Assembly (NCBI GenBank): GCA_045591925.1
Contig: JAZNTW010000001.1
Location: 170,844 to 234,843 of the forward strand
DNA length: 64,000 nucleotides
Reading direction: 5' to 3'
DNA from: Firm-04 sp045591925
GTDB lineage: Bacteria; Bacillota; Clostridia; Oscillospirales; Ruminococcaceae
Every line of letters starts with the position of its first letter. Position 1 is the first letter of the stretch. Shown piece by piece: positions 35,213 to 44,005 of the stretch. Made by a program: the position numbers and the translations under genes. Below the pieces are notes generated by a model. That model ran no database searches and was not told the origin of the DNA. It saw nothing but the letters and a program-made list of their open reading frames with translations.

Positions 35213-35930
35213 TATTGGCAAAACCAGAGTTGAAAATCAGGATTCGATCCGTGCGGAGAGCTATCCGGACGGAGTGCTTGCCATTGTCTGCGACGGAATG
35301 GGCGGAATGGAAAACGGCAGTGCTGCGAGTAAAATCGCGATTGCAGCAGCAGAGGATCACTTCCGTGCTGCTTACCGGATCGGCATGACCGACGCAGAAA
35401 TATGTGATCTGCTGAGAAGCAGTGCGGCAGACGCAAATCAAAAGGTATATCGAGCAGCCGTGAGCAGCAGAATGCGCTCCAGAATGGGAACCACACTGGT
35501 TGGTGCATTTGTGCGGCAGGATACTGCCTGTATCGTCAATGTCGGCGATTCCAGAGCATATCTGCTCCCTGCGGACGGCACGCTTCGTCAGCTCACAACA
35601 GATCATACGGTTGTGCAGCTTCTTTATGAGCAGGGCGTGATTACCGCCGAGCAGCGTGCGACACATGAAAGACGCAATGAACTGATGCGTGCGATTGGTG
35701 TTTCGAGCAGAGTGCTTGCGGATATTCAGACTGTTCCGCTGAATACAGGGGACAAGATGCTGCTCTGTTCCGATGGCTTATATAGTATGGTTTCGCTGTC
35801 CGATATGGAACGGATTATGCGGCAGACACCCGATGAGCAGGTGACGGATACCTGTATCGCGGAAGCAAATGCGAACGGCGGCAAGGATAATATTTCCGTG
35901 ATTCTGCTGACGGACGAGCAAACTTCATAA
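35190..35930 (+). CDS. prpC: PP2C-type Ser/Thr protein phosphatase
   Basis: A 246-residue Mn-dependent phosphatase that reverses the PrkC kinase encoded next. Motifs are intact: VCDGMGGMENGSAAS, VNVGDSRAYL, LLCSDGLYSMV and GGKDNISVIL, giving the metal-binding Asp residues. The only usable start is TTG 35190, because a stop codon lies nine bases upstream in frame. It overlaps rlmN by 23 bases and has a weak ribosome site, which suggests low, coupled translation. Confidence 0.94.
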   Translation: MKAYLGCDIGKTRVENQDSIRAESYPDGVLAIVCDGMGGMENGSAASKIAIAAAEDHFRAAYRIGMTDAEICDLLRSSAADANQKVYRAAVSSRMRSRMGTTLVGAFVRQDTACIVNVGDSRAYLLPADGTLRQLTTDHTVVQLLYEQGVITAEQRATHERRNELMRAIGVSSRVLADIQTVPLNTGDKMLLCSDGLYSMVSLSDMERIMRQTPDEQVTDTCIAEANANGGKDNISVILLTDEQTS

Positions 35931-36039
35931 TGGGATTGATTGACTGAAAGGGTACTTTGAGTCTTAGATATCACATAAGATGGACGCACAGGGGTAAAGA
36001 AATAGTATTGCCGGAGACAACCGGTAACGGAGGTTTGTG

Positions 36040-38346
36040 ATGGAAAAAGATCGCAATGACAAGAACATCGGGAAAAAACTCGATGGCCGCTACGAAATCA
36101 CTGCGCGGATCGGCGAGGGTGGTATGGCGGATGTTTATCGCGCAACGGATGTTGTCGATAATAAGACGGTTGCCGTCAAGATTCTGAAAAAGGAGTTTGC
36201 GGAGAATGAGGAATTCCTGCGCAGATTCCGGAATGAATCCAAGGCGATTGCCGTACTCAGCCATCCGAATATCGTCAAGATTTACGACGTAGGGTTTTCG
36301 GAGCGCATCCAGTTTATCGTAATGGAGTATATAGATGGCATTACGCTGAATGAATACATGGAGCAGCAGGGTCAGCTCGGCTGGAAAGACGCTTCTCATT
36401 TTATCGTTCAGATTCTGCGTGCGCTGCAGCACGCCCATAGCAAGGGAATTGTTCATCGGGATATCAAGCCGCAGAATATCATGATGCTCCGTGACGGCAC
36501 GATCAAGGTCATGGACTTCGGCATTGCAAAATTTGCAAGAGAGGACGGCAAGACCGGTACCGATAAAGCAATCGGCACTGTGCATTATATTAGCCCTGAG
36601 CAGGCAAGAGGCGGCGTTACCGACGCAAAAAGCGATATCTATTCTGTCGGTGTGATGCTCTATGAAATGCTCACGGGCAAGAAACCCTTTGATACGGATA
36701 ACCCTGTCAGCATTGCGGTTATGCACATGCAGGCAAAGGTGCCGCTGCCCAGCACGATTCGCCCTGATATCCAGATTGGACTGGAGGAGATCATTCTCAA
36801 GGCGATGGAAAAGGATCCGGCAGACCGTTATCAGTCTGCAAGAGACATGATGGATGATCTCCAAACCTTTAAGGAAGACCCGGACGGCGTGTTCGGATAT
36901 TACCCAGAATTGTTTGAGGAGGAGCCGGTACAGGATATGTTTGGTGAAGACGAAAACAGCAAGATGAGAGACTATGATTCGGTCCCGGAAGAGCAGGATT
37001 TGCTCTATGAGGACGAATACTACGATGATCAGCAGCCCTATTACGATGACGAAGAACAGTATTATGATGATGACCAGTATGACGACCGCGGCGGCTACTA
37101 TCGCGCAGCGGCTGCCGGCGTAGATGACGAGGAGGAATATGAGGATGAGCCGAAATCCCTCTTTGTTCCGATCCTGAGCGCAGTCATCATTGTTGTGACG
37201 GTCGTTGCCGGTATTCTGCTGACCATGCTGATCTGGAATATGATCAAGGGTAACAGAGGCGACAATACCAATACCGAATTCAAGATGCCGTCTTTGATCG
37301 GTATGGACTTTAACGAGGCAACGATTCTGTATGGCGACAAGATCAAGATTGTGCTTGAAAGCTCGGAGTATTCCGAATACGATAAGGACAAAATCTTCGA
37401 TCAGGATATTCCTGTCAATGACCCGGTTGTAAAGGGCGATACCGTCAATGTCAGAGTATCGCTTGGTGCAAGAAAGGTGCTTTTGCAGAACGTTACCGAC
37501 TGGGATTATGAAACTGCAAAGTCAGCGATTGTAACTGCCGGTCTGAACATTGACAGACGTGTGCAGTATGACGCAACGGTTGAAAAGGGCAAGGTTATCT
37601 CGACCGACCCGCAGGGACCGATTGAACTGGAACCGGGCACATATGTCCGTGTAACGGTTTCGCTTGGTAAGAATAAGGATACGGTTCCGGTTCCGAACTT
37701 TGTCGGTATGACTTGGGATCTGGCAAATACAACAGCGGAAAGCCTGAAGCTGACGCTCGCAAAGAAGGAAGTCGATGACGCTGCGAAGGAAGGCACTGTT
37801 CTGAATCAGAACGTCCGGCCGAATGAGGAGGTTTCCGAGGGCTCGCTCATTGAGTTGACGGTTTCGTCCGGTAAGAAGAAAGAGCAGGCGGTACGAATTT
37901 CCTTTGACGTTCCGCCGAATGCAAAGGGTAAGTTCCACATCGTGCTTTATGAGGGTGGTATTGCAAGAGCTGTTGGCGGACAGTTTGACGTTGACTATGC
38001 AGCCGGCACCACATCGCTGTTGGTTGAGGGCAATGAAACAGCTGACCTTGTGGCAGTTCTGATCAATGATGACAACGGCAAGGAAGCAAGACTCGGTGAA
38101 TATCGTGTAGACTTTGATAATAAGACCTACGAAACGATCCGAAGCGATTCCAACGCTGCCTTTGAACAGGTGGACGGTCTGAATGGAACGGCACCGACCA
38201 CCACAACGACAGCACCGCCTGTAACGCAGCCGACTGAGCCGCCTGTAACACAGCCGCCTGTTACAGATCCGCCTGCAACACAGCCGCCTGTTACAGATCC
38301 GCCTGCAACAGATCCGCCTGCTACAGAGCCGCCTGTTGTGACCTGA
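36040..38346 (+). CDS. prkC: PASTA-domain Ser/Thr protein kinase
   Basis: A 768-residue membrane kinase. The cytoplasmic kinase domain (about 14-275) has GEGGMADVY, the VAVKILKKEF lysine, HRDIKPQN and DFGIAKF. A very acidic Tyr/Asp-rich juxtamembrane segment (about 300-360) leads to one membrane helix (about 383-403). Outside are three PASTA repeats, which in relatives bind muropeptides or lipid II, followed by a further beta-rich region and a Pro/Thr tail of about 45 residues with TQPP and TDPP repeats. GGAGG six bases before ATG 36040 supports this start; GTG 36037 is less likely. PrkC senses wall status and governs growth and division. Confidence 0.95.
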   Translation: MEKDRNDKNIGKKLDGRYEITARIGEGGMADVYRATDVVDNKTVAVKILKKEFAENEEFLRRFRNESKAIAVLSHPNIVKIYDVGFSERIQFIVMEYIDGITLNEYMEQQGQLGWKDASHFIVQILRALQHAHSKGIVHRDIKPQNIMMLRDGTIKVMDFGIAKFAREDGKTGTDKAIGTVHYISPEQARGGVTDAKSDIYSVGVMLYEMLTGKKPFDTDNPVSIAVMHMQAKVPLPSTIRPDIQIGLEEIILKAMEKDPADRYQSARDMMDDLQTFKEDPDGVFGYYPELFEEEPVQDMFGEDENSKMRDYDSVPEEQDLLYEDEYYDDQQPYYDDEEQYYDDDQYDDRGGYYRAAAAGVDDEEEYEDEPKSLFVPILSAVIIVVTVVAGILLTMLIWNMIKGNRGDNTNTEFKMPSLIGMDFNEATILYGDKIKIVLESSEYSEYDKDKIFDQDIPVNDPVVKGDTVNVRVSLGARKVLLQNVTDWDYETAKSAIVTAGLNIDRRVQYDATVEKGKVISTDPQGPIELEPGTYVRVTVSLGKNKDTVPVPNFVGMTWDLANTTAESLKLTLAKKEVDDAAKEGTVLNQNVRPNEEVSEGSLIELTVSSGKKKEQAVRISFDVPPNAKGKFHIVLYEGGIARAVGGQFDVDYAAGTTSLLVEGNETADLVAVLINDDNGKEARLGEYRVDFDNKTYETIRSDSNAAFEQVDGLNGTAPTTTTTAPPVTQPTEPPVTQPPVTDPPATQPPVTDPPATDPPATEPPVVT

Positions 38347-38353
38347 TTGCAGT

Positions 38354-39208
38354 ATGGATGGTTTGATTTTGAAAGCAGTTGGGGGACTTTACACCGTAGA
38401 GTCCCCCAATGGTGTCTTATCCTGCAAAGCGCGCGGCATCTTTCGAAAGCAGGGGATTTCGCCCTGTACGGGTGATCGCGTGACGGTTGCGGACGATGTG
38501 ATTACGGAAATACAGCCGAGAAAAAATCTGCTGATACGTCCACCGCTTGCAAATCTCGATCAGCTGATATTTGTGCTATCGGTGCGTGAGCCTGCGCCGA
38601 ATTTGCAGCTGTTGGATCGGTTTTTGGCGGTATGCGTATACAAGGAGATTCAGCCGATTCTGGTTTATACCAAGCTCGACCTTGCGGATGCAGCACAATA
38701 TTCCGAGATTTATCGTTCTGCCGGATTTCCACAGCTTTTTGTTGACTACGAGAAGCCGGAAACGATTGATGCGGTCTATGAAACGCTTGCCGGAAAGGTC
38801 AGTGCGTTTACGGGAAATTCAGGTGTAGGAAAATCTACGCTGCTCAATGCGCTGGATGTATCGCTGCATCTGGAAACCGGTGATATCAGCAAAAAACTCG
38901 GCAGAGGCAGACACACGACCCGTGAAACTGCGCTCTATACGCTCCCGAATGGTGGAAAAATCGCGGATACGCCGGGGTTTTCGACCTTTGAAACGGACGC
39001 ATATGCGATGATTCAGCCGGATGAGCTTGCAGAATGTTTTCCGGAGATCGATGCGATATCGGAGCCGTGTCGTTATGGCGATTGCCGGCATCTGAAAGAA
39101 CCGGCTTGTGCCGTGCGCGCTGCCGTTGCGGCAGGGGAGATTCCACAGCCGCGGTATGAGAGCTATGTGCAGATGATGCAGGAGGCTTGCAGCCGGAAGA
39201 TTTATTGA
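38354..39208 (+). CDS. rsgA: Ribosome small-subunit GTPase RsgA
   Basis: A 284-residue circularly permuted GTPase for 30S assembly. The N-terminal OB domain precedes the G domain, in which G4 (YTKLDL) comes before G1 (GNSGVGKS) and G3 (DTPGF). The C-terminal zinc site is CRYGDCRHLKEPAC. It begins seven bases after the prkC stop without an obvious ribosome site, so translation is probably coupled. This is the last gene of the forward operon; rpe and thiN, which often follow in Firmicutes, are absent. Confidence 0.95.
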   Translation: MDGLILKAVGGLYTVESPNGVLSCKARGIFRKQGISPCTGDRVTVADDVITEIQPRKNLLIRPPLANLDQLIFVLSVREPAPNLQLLDRFLAVCVYKEIQPILVYTKLDLADAAQYSEIYRSAGFPQLFVDYEKPETIDAVYETLAGKVSAFTGNSGVGKSTLLNALDVSLHLETGDISKKLGRGRHTTRETALYTLPNGGKIADTPGFSTFETDAYAMIQPDELAECFPEIDAISEPCRYGDCRHLKEPACAVRAAVAAGEIPQPRYESYVQMMQEACSRKIY

Positions 39209-39218
39209 TATAGCAGCA

Positions 39219-39260
39219 AACGCCGCAGACTGTGTGGAGAAATCCATGGTCTGCGGCGTT
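39219..39260. terminator. Bidirectional terminator between rsgA and the aminotransferase gene
   Basis: Perfect 12-bp stem AACGCCGCAGAC (39219-39230) and GTCTGCGGCGTT (39249-39260). T runs are weak on both sides. Confidence 0.7.
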
Positions 39261-39265
39261 GACGT

Positions 39266-40393
39266 TTATGCTTGCAGAATCCGGCAGAGCTGTGCAACCT
39301 GCTCCGGCGTATTGAAGACAGAGGGTGAAAATCGGACGGTTCCCTGTGCTGTACCAAGCGATTTGTGTGCAAGCGGCGCACACTGCAATCCTGCGCGCAG
39401 ACAGAAGCCGTGTGCAGCCAGTCGGGCGGCGGTGTCGTCAGCGGATTCGTTGCCGAGTGTAAATGATACAACCGGAACATATTCGACATTCGGATTGCGA
39501 TACACAACGGCATTCGGTAACCGATTCAGGAACGAAATGAGCTGGGCGCAGAGCGCAGATTCCCGTACATGAATCCAATTCGGATCGTGTCGCATGACCC
39601 ACTGCATACCGGCATCCAGCGCGGCAATTCCGGGGACATTGAGCGTACCGGCTTCGAGTGCGTCGGGAAGAAAATCGGGCTGCTTGAGAGATAGAGAGAG
39701 TGAGCCGGTTCCACCCTGCATCAGTGGGGAAAGCGGTACGGAGCCGTCTGAAATCAGCATTCCTGTCCCCATGATGCCGTATAACCCTTTATGCCCTGCG
39801 GTGCAGAGAAAATGGATGCCGCATTCCTGCATATTGATGGGCAAAATTCCGCAGCCCTGCGCACCATCTGCAATAAACATGAGACTGTGTGTGCGGCAGA
39901 GCGCACCGATTTCACGAATCGGCAGGCATTGTCCGGTTACATTGCTGGCAACCGAACAGATAATTGCGCGCGTCTGCGGCTGGATTCGTGTGCGGAATGC
40001 AGCAACCGTGTCTTCGGGATTGTCGAAAACAGGTGCAACGCTATAGCGAATGATGCCGGATTCGGCGAGTGCTGCGATTGGGCGCACAACAGAATTGTGT
40101 TCGAGATTGCTCACGATGATATGATCCCCCTGATGCAATGCGCCGTGAATGGCAAGATTGAGCGCGTGCGTACAATTTTGCGTGAATACAACATTCTCAG
40201 GCTTTGCGTGAAACAGTTCAGCCGCAGTTTCACGGGCATGATAGACGACAGAGGCGGCACGGCGGGAAAGGATATGACCGCCGCGACCGGGGTTGCCTCC
40301 GGCATAGCGCATTGCCTGTTCCGCTGCCCGATATACCGCCGGCGGCTTTGGAAACGTCGTGGCAGCATTGTCAAAATAAACCGGCTTTTGCAC
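39266..40393 (-). CDS. Cysteine desulfurase-family aminotransferase class V (EF2568-like)
   Basis: A 375-residue PLP enzyme. YFDNAATTFPKPPAV at the start, the PLP lysine in CTAGHKGLYG and the active-site cysteine in LRAGLQCAPLAH are all present. The overall shape, with KPPAVYRA and GNPGRGGH, resembles the EF2568 subgroup rather than IscS or NifS. Members release sulfur or selenium from (seleno)cysteine. The small DUF3343 gene 44 bases upstream is its usual companion, and that pair has been linked by gene co-occurrence to selenium-dependent molybdenum hydroxylases. No selD or hydroxylase gene is visible in this window. Confidence 0.87.
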   Translation of the reverse strand: MQKPVYFDNAATTFPKPPAVYRAAEQAMRYAGGNPGRGGHILSRRAASVVYHARETAAELFHAKPENVVFTQNCTHALNLAIHGALHQGDHIIVSNLEHNSVVRPIAALAESGIIRYSVAPVFDNPEDTVAAFRTRIQPQTRAIICSVASNVTGQCLPIREIGALCRTHSLMFIADGAQGCGILPINMQECGIHFLCTAGHKGLYGIMGTGMLISDGSVPLSPLMQGGTGSLSLSLKQPDFLPDALEAGTLNVPGIAALDAGMQWVMRHDPNWIHVRESALCAQLISFLNRLPNAVVYRNPNVEYVPVVSFTLGNESADDTAARLAAHGFCLRAGLQCAPLAHKSLGTAQGTVRFSPSVFNTPEQVAQLCRILQA

Positions 40394-40437
40394 CGGCGGT
40401 CAGCTCCTTTCCGATTGGCTGCGCAGAAGATGATCTG

Positions 40438-40638
40438 CTAGAATACTCTCTGAAACGGAATCTCATTGGCGTTCAGCAGTTCAAAAATATCCTGCTGTGC
40501 TGCGGATACCCGAAACCGATAGACGCAGCCGTCTGTGCCGGTGCTTCGGGTCACGTGGTAGGGATAGCGATAACGACTCAGCAGATGCTGTACTTTATCG
40601 GAATAGGTCTGCGAGTGAATGACAAAATAGGTTTCCAT
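40438..40638 (-). CDS. DUF3343 putative Se/S carrier-like protein
   Basis: A 66-residue protein that starts METYFVIHSQTYSDKVQHLL; the ATG at 40638 follows GGAGG at good distance. The TRSTGTDGCVYRFRV section with its cysteine fits DUF3343, small proteins thought to carry sulfur or selenium. It is the first gene of a two-gene unit with the desulfurase-like aminotransferase. The carrier role is family-level inference. Confidence 0.8.
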   Translation of the reverse strand: METYFVIHSQTYSDKVQHLLSRYRYPYHVTRSTGTDGCVYRFRVSAAQQDIFELLNANEIPFQRVF

Positions 40639-40868
40639 GCCGTCACCTCCTTCTTTGCAATATAATATGCCACTTCGACAGAATCTGACACTGCTTGTGA
40701 AACGGCACACGCCAAGCATTGCCTATGAGTAAACCATGAAAAGTGAGCCGCCGCGCACATTTTATTTTGTCATACGGATTAAGATGCAGTACGCAGACAG
40801 CATCTTATACAAAAAACAGCGCAGATTTTTCGTACAATGAGAATGTTGTCGGAAAATCAGAAAAAGGC
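40639..40868. other. Gap between divergent DUF3343 and phosphodiester glycosidase genes
   Basis: With the following promoter this gap is about 350 bases long. It holds a 7-bp hairpin AAGATGC/GCATCTT (40781-40806) of unknown role and no convincing gene. The reverse promoter for DUF3343 could not be assigned. Confidence 0.4.
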
Positions 40869-40897
40869 TTGCTTTTTTTGAAAATATGCGGTAAAAT
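40869..40897 (+). promoter_or_regulatory. Promoter of the phosphodiester glycosidase gene
   Basis: TTGCTT (40869-40874), 17-base spacer, TAAAAT (40892-40897), about 90 bases before the start codon. Confidence 0.5.
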
Positions 40898-40989
40898 ATA
40901 AAGTGCGTCATAGTGTGCATAAAGCAAAATAATTCAATTCTGAACGGCTATGATGCGCGGAAAATAAAATCGGGAAAGGTAGAAACATT

Positions 40990-42021
40990 ATGGCACAAGC
41001 GAAAAAACGGCTGTCTATCGGCAAGCTTATCGGACGCGTTTTGATTGTGATTCTGACAACATTGATTTTGCTCGTGATTGCGCTGTACCTTTTGATGCTC
41101 GTCATCGCAAAGGGACCGTCACAATCTGCGAAGAAGTTATTTGTATGCTCAGTAAAAGAAACCAGCGCGATCGGATTCCTTGCGGACTGGTATTATAGTG
41201 AAGAAGAAATTGCAGGATATCTCGGCTCTTTCCGTGATAACACAACGGATGAAGTGACGAACGCAGAGTTGGTGCAGATCAAGCCGCAAACAGACGGCCA
41301 GGTGGCAGCAGACGGTAAGGTTCAGCCGGAAACTGAGCTTGTGGATGTTTCCGGAAGTACATTCCGCGGAAAGCTGCTGAAGATCAAAGACCCCTCTCGT
41401 GTCTATGTCGGTATCTCCGGTCAGTTCGGCGCGGACTTTGAGGGTAAGCGCGTTCTGGAGATGGCTTCGGAATACGGCGCACTTGCAGCAATCAACGCTG
41501 GCGGCTTTGAGGACTTGAACGGCGTTGGCAACGGCGGTACGCCGCTCGGCATGGTGGTGTCGCAGGGAAGCCTTCGCTGGGGCGGAATGGATACAAGCTA
41601 TGATATCATCGGCTTTGACAGCAATAACATTCTCCACGTTGGTACGATGACCGGTCAGCAGGCGATGGATCTTGGTATCCGCGATGCAGTTTGCTTCGGC
41701 CCGGTTTTGATCGTAAACGGCAAGCCGCTGAATGAAAATGAGTCGCTCGGCGGCGGCTTCAATCCGCGCTCCGCAATCGGTCAGACTGCCGATGGTACGG
41801 TGCTGCTGCTCGTCATTGACGGCAGACAGGCGAATTCGCTCGGCGCAACCTATGACGATATCATTGATATTATGCTGAAAAATGGCGCGGTCAATGCTGC
41901 AAACCTTGATGGCGGCAGCTCCTCGCATATGATTTATAATAATGAAATAATCACGGTTTGTTCCTCGCTTTACGGTCCGCGCAGAATGCCGACCTGTTGG
42001 CTGGTCGCACCGGAAAACTGA
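40990..42021 (+). CDS. Phosphodiester glycosidase family protein (NAGPA domain)
   Basis: A 343-residue protein anchored by one N-terminal helix (residues 15-39) with an extracytoplasmic NAGPA (DUF2233) domain from about residue 140. AAINAGGFED, GPVLIVNGKPL and NLDGGSSSHM are the family's conserved blocks. Eukaryotic NAGPA cleaves GlcNAc-1-phosphate diesters; bacterial members are thought to act on wall polymers such as teichoic-acid linkages. AAAGGT precedes the ATG. The next gene begins 21 bases later, so the two probably form an operon at the cell surface. Confidence 0.86.
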   Translation: MAQAKKRLSIGKLIGRVLIVILTTLILLVIALYLLMLVIAKGPSQSAKKLFVCSVKETSAIGFLADWYYSEEEIAGYLGSFRDNTTDEVTNAELVQIKPQTDGQVAADGKVQPETELVDVSGSTFRGKLLKIKDPSRVYVGISGQFGADFEGKRVLEMASEYGALAAINAGGFEDLNGVGNGGTPLGMVVSQGSLRWGGMDTSYDIIGFDSNNILHVGTMTGQQAMDLGIRDAVCFGPVLIVNGKPLNENESLGGGFNPRSAIGQTADGTVLLLVIDGRQANSLGATYDDIIDIMLKNGAVNAANLDGGSSSHMIYNNEIITVCSSLYGPRRMPTCWLVAPEN

Positions 42022-42042
42022 CGGAAGGAGACATTGCTGAAG

Positions 42043-43875
42043 ATGGACAACGAAACCAGAAAACGATATGCTGACCGCGACGCGGATGAGGCGCTGGACG
42101 CAATCCTGAGAGAGATTGATGCGGATGGACGCAGAAATCGCTCGGCTGAAGAAAGACGCAGAGCCTCGGATTCGGAGCAGAGAAGCAGTGAACCGCGCCG
42201 TACCCAGCAGTCCAAACCGATTTCTCATGCAAAGGAGCCTGCACCCACTGAAACGAATGCAGAACGTCCTGCACAGAGATCGGCACAGCTGCATCGCTTG
42301 CCTGCCGCCGCAGAACGTCCGGAAGAACGGTCACAGCGGCTTGCTGCAGAACGCGCACGCAACACAGAGCGCAATGGCGAGCGTCCTGTACGCCGTCAGC
42401 CTGTCGAGCGTATGGAGCGTCCGCAAAGACCTGCTGAACGCCCACAGAGACCGGCAGAACGTCCGCAGAGACCTGTTGAACGCACACAGAGACCGGCAGA
42501 ACGTCCGCAGAGACCTGTTGAAAGCACACAGAGACCCGCAGAGCGTCCACAGAGACCTGCTGAGCGCGTACCGGCAGAACGTCCGCAGAGACCGGTTGAG
42601 CGTACACAGCGCCCCGTAGAATTTCCGCAGAAAAAGGCTCCGGGAGCCAAAGCAGTTGCAAAGATTACGTCAAAGAGCAATGCCAGCCGTGCGGCAGCGG
42701 TAACTCGTAAGTCATCGGCATTCGGCATCGGTATGATTATTTATGTGATCGTATTCATGCTGATTGTGATGTTCCTGATGCACAAGCTGAATGTCTGGCT
42801 GGGCGAATACGAATCCTCTCAGCCGCAGTATACGATAGATGGTTATGTAGCAAGCCTGAACAGCGGCTTCTATACCGATATGGTTCGTCAGCACGTGGAT
42901 CAGATTCCGGTTTCTACCTACGAAACTGCGGATTCCATTGCCGAGTCGCTTGACATCGACAATATTGATGCTGGCACATATACATGGTCTAAGAACGTCG
43001 CCGAGTTCACAGATGAAAAGCCTGTTTACTATATCCGCAGCGGAAATGCAGCGATTGCAACCGTCGAATTGAAGCGTATTGGCGGTACAAAGGAGTTTGA
43101 TTTCCCAATCTGGCAGACCTGTCCGGCAAAGTCGCTGATCGAGGTTGCAACAGAGCCGCAGTATTCGCTTGAGGTCATCGTTCCGGACGGCGCTTCTGTT
43201 ATGATCAACGGTATCGCGATGCCGTTTGAGGAGTTGAAGCCGGGCGATAAGGGGCTTGTGCTGGATGATGTGACCAAGATGTATGTACAGCAGCCGCAGT
43301 CGTTTACCGCGTCTGTAGACGGTCTGTATGCCGCACCAAAGGTACAGGCATATGATTCGCTGGGCAATATCTTGAAGCCCGTCAGAGTTCCGGATTCCAC
43401 AGAGTCTAAACAGGTATTCCGGTTTGAGCCGAAGGAAGAGGCTGCACCGGATGCGGCATTGGTTGGCAGAGTGGAAGCGATGATGCGTGCATATATCGAC
43501 TATATGGCAAACAAGGACGAAGCACTCTGGCAGAATCTCGGCGTGCTGGATAATTACCTTGTGCCGAACGGCAGTGCATACAAAAAGCTGCATTCGATCA
43601 CGCAGGATATCAACTGGAACAACCCCTATACAAACCGTATCGACAGAGCACTTGATGTCTCCAATGTACGGATGTATTCTGAGAATGTCTGCACGGTCGA
43701 GGTACACTACGATTATCAGCTCACAAAGAATGTCGTCAATGATTATGTTGGCGATATGCGCTGGACGTTTGTAAAGACCGGAGCTGGTTGGAGCGCGTCC
43801 GAATTTGAAATCATTGGTTCCAATGATACGAAATTTGAAGACGACGCAAACACCGAGGAAGAACCGGTTGTATAA
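42043..43875 (+). CDS. Single-pass membrane protein with Arg/Pro tandem-repeat cytoplasmic tail
   Basis: A 610-residue protein I do not recognise by name. Residues 1-125 are highly charged (RRRASDSEQRSS-like). Residues about 126-193 are nine to ten copies of RPQRPAE-type heptads. A membrane helix follows at about 228-248 (IYVIVFMLIVMFLMHKLNVW), then an outer part of 360 residues with a PEGA-like stretch (VIVPDGASVMINGIAMPFEE) and a C-terminal domain reminiscent of NTF2-like folds (VGRVEAMMRAYIDYMANKDE, ending VKTGAGWSASEFEII). The basic tail could bind nucleic acid or acidic protein surfaces (inference). The frame can open at TTG 42034, only three bases from GGAAGGAG; ATG 42043 is preferred. 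Confidence 0.65.
   Translation: MDNETRKRYADRDADEALDAILREIDADGRRNRSAEERRRASDSEQRSSEPRRTQQSKPISHAKEPAPTETNAERPAQRSAQLHRLPAAAERPEERSQRLAAERARNTERNGERPVRRQPVERMERPQRPAERPQRPAERPQRPVERTQRPAERPQRPVESTQRPAERPQRPAERVPAERPQRPVERTQRPVEFPQKKAPGAKAVAKITSKSNASRAAAVTRKSSAFGIGMIIYVIVFMLIVMFLMHKLNVWLGEYESSQPQYTIDGYVASLNSGFYTDMVRQHVDQIPVSTYETADSIAESLDIDNIDAGTYTWSKNVAEFTDEKPVYYIRSGNAAIATVELKRIGGTKEFDFPIWQTCPAKSLIEVATEPQYSLEVIVPDGASVMINGIAMPFEELKPGDKGLVLDDVTKMYVQQPQSFTASVDGLYAAPKVQAYDSLGNILKPVRVPDSTESKQVFRFEPKEEAAPDAALVGRVEAMMRAYIDYMANKDEALWQNLGVLDNYLVPNGSAYKKLHSITQDINWNNPYTNRIDRALDVSNVRMYSENVCTVEVHYDYQLTKNVVNDYVGDMRWTFVKTGAGWSASEFEIIGSNDTKFEDDANTEEEPVV
42418..42621 (+). repeat. 21-base in-frame tandem repeat encoding RPQRPAE heptads
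   Basis: Nine 21-base units plus one 15-base interruption, in frame. The unit encodes R-P-Q-R-P-A/V-E with R-T-Q and S-T-Q variants; the interruption encodes RVPAE. Units differ at only a few bases, which suggests recent slippage-type expansion. Confidence 0.85.
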
Positions 43876-43889
43876 TTGAATCATCAAAA

Positions 43890-43920
43890 AACCGCCCATT
43901 GCAAGCTGCAAGGGGCGGTT
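43890..43920 (+). terminator. Terminator of the repeat-tail membrane protein gene
   Basis: AACCGCCC (43890-43897) pairs with GGGCGGTT (43913-43920), with GCA/TGC inside. A short T-rich stretch follows. Confidence 0.7.
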
Positions 43921-43942
43921 ACTTTATCCTTAAAGAATGATA

Positions 43943-43974
43943 AAAGCTCGCCGTACCGAAGTACAGCGAGCTTT
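43943..43974. terminator. Hairpin at the 3' end of gap
   Basis: AAAGCTCGC (43943-43951) pairs with GCGAGCTTT (43966-43974), capped by GTAC-CGAA-GTAC. It lies about 30 bases beyond the gap stop codon. The T run on the reverse strand is imperfect. Confidence 0.6.
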
Positions 43975-44005
43975 GTTATCGTGGTATAAACGCTGATCTG
44001 AGGGA

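Noticed and set aside
36968..37137. Asp/Tyr-rich stretch in prkC as a separate repeat element
   Set aside because: It is an in-frame acidic juxtamembrane segment of the kinase without regular DNA periodicity.
42418..42621. CRISPR array
   Set aside because: The 21-base units have no spacers and are in frame within a coding sequence.
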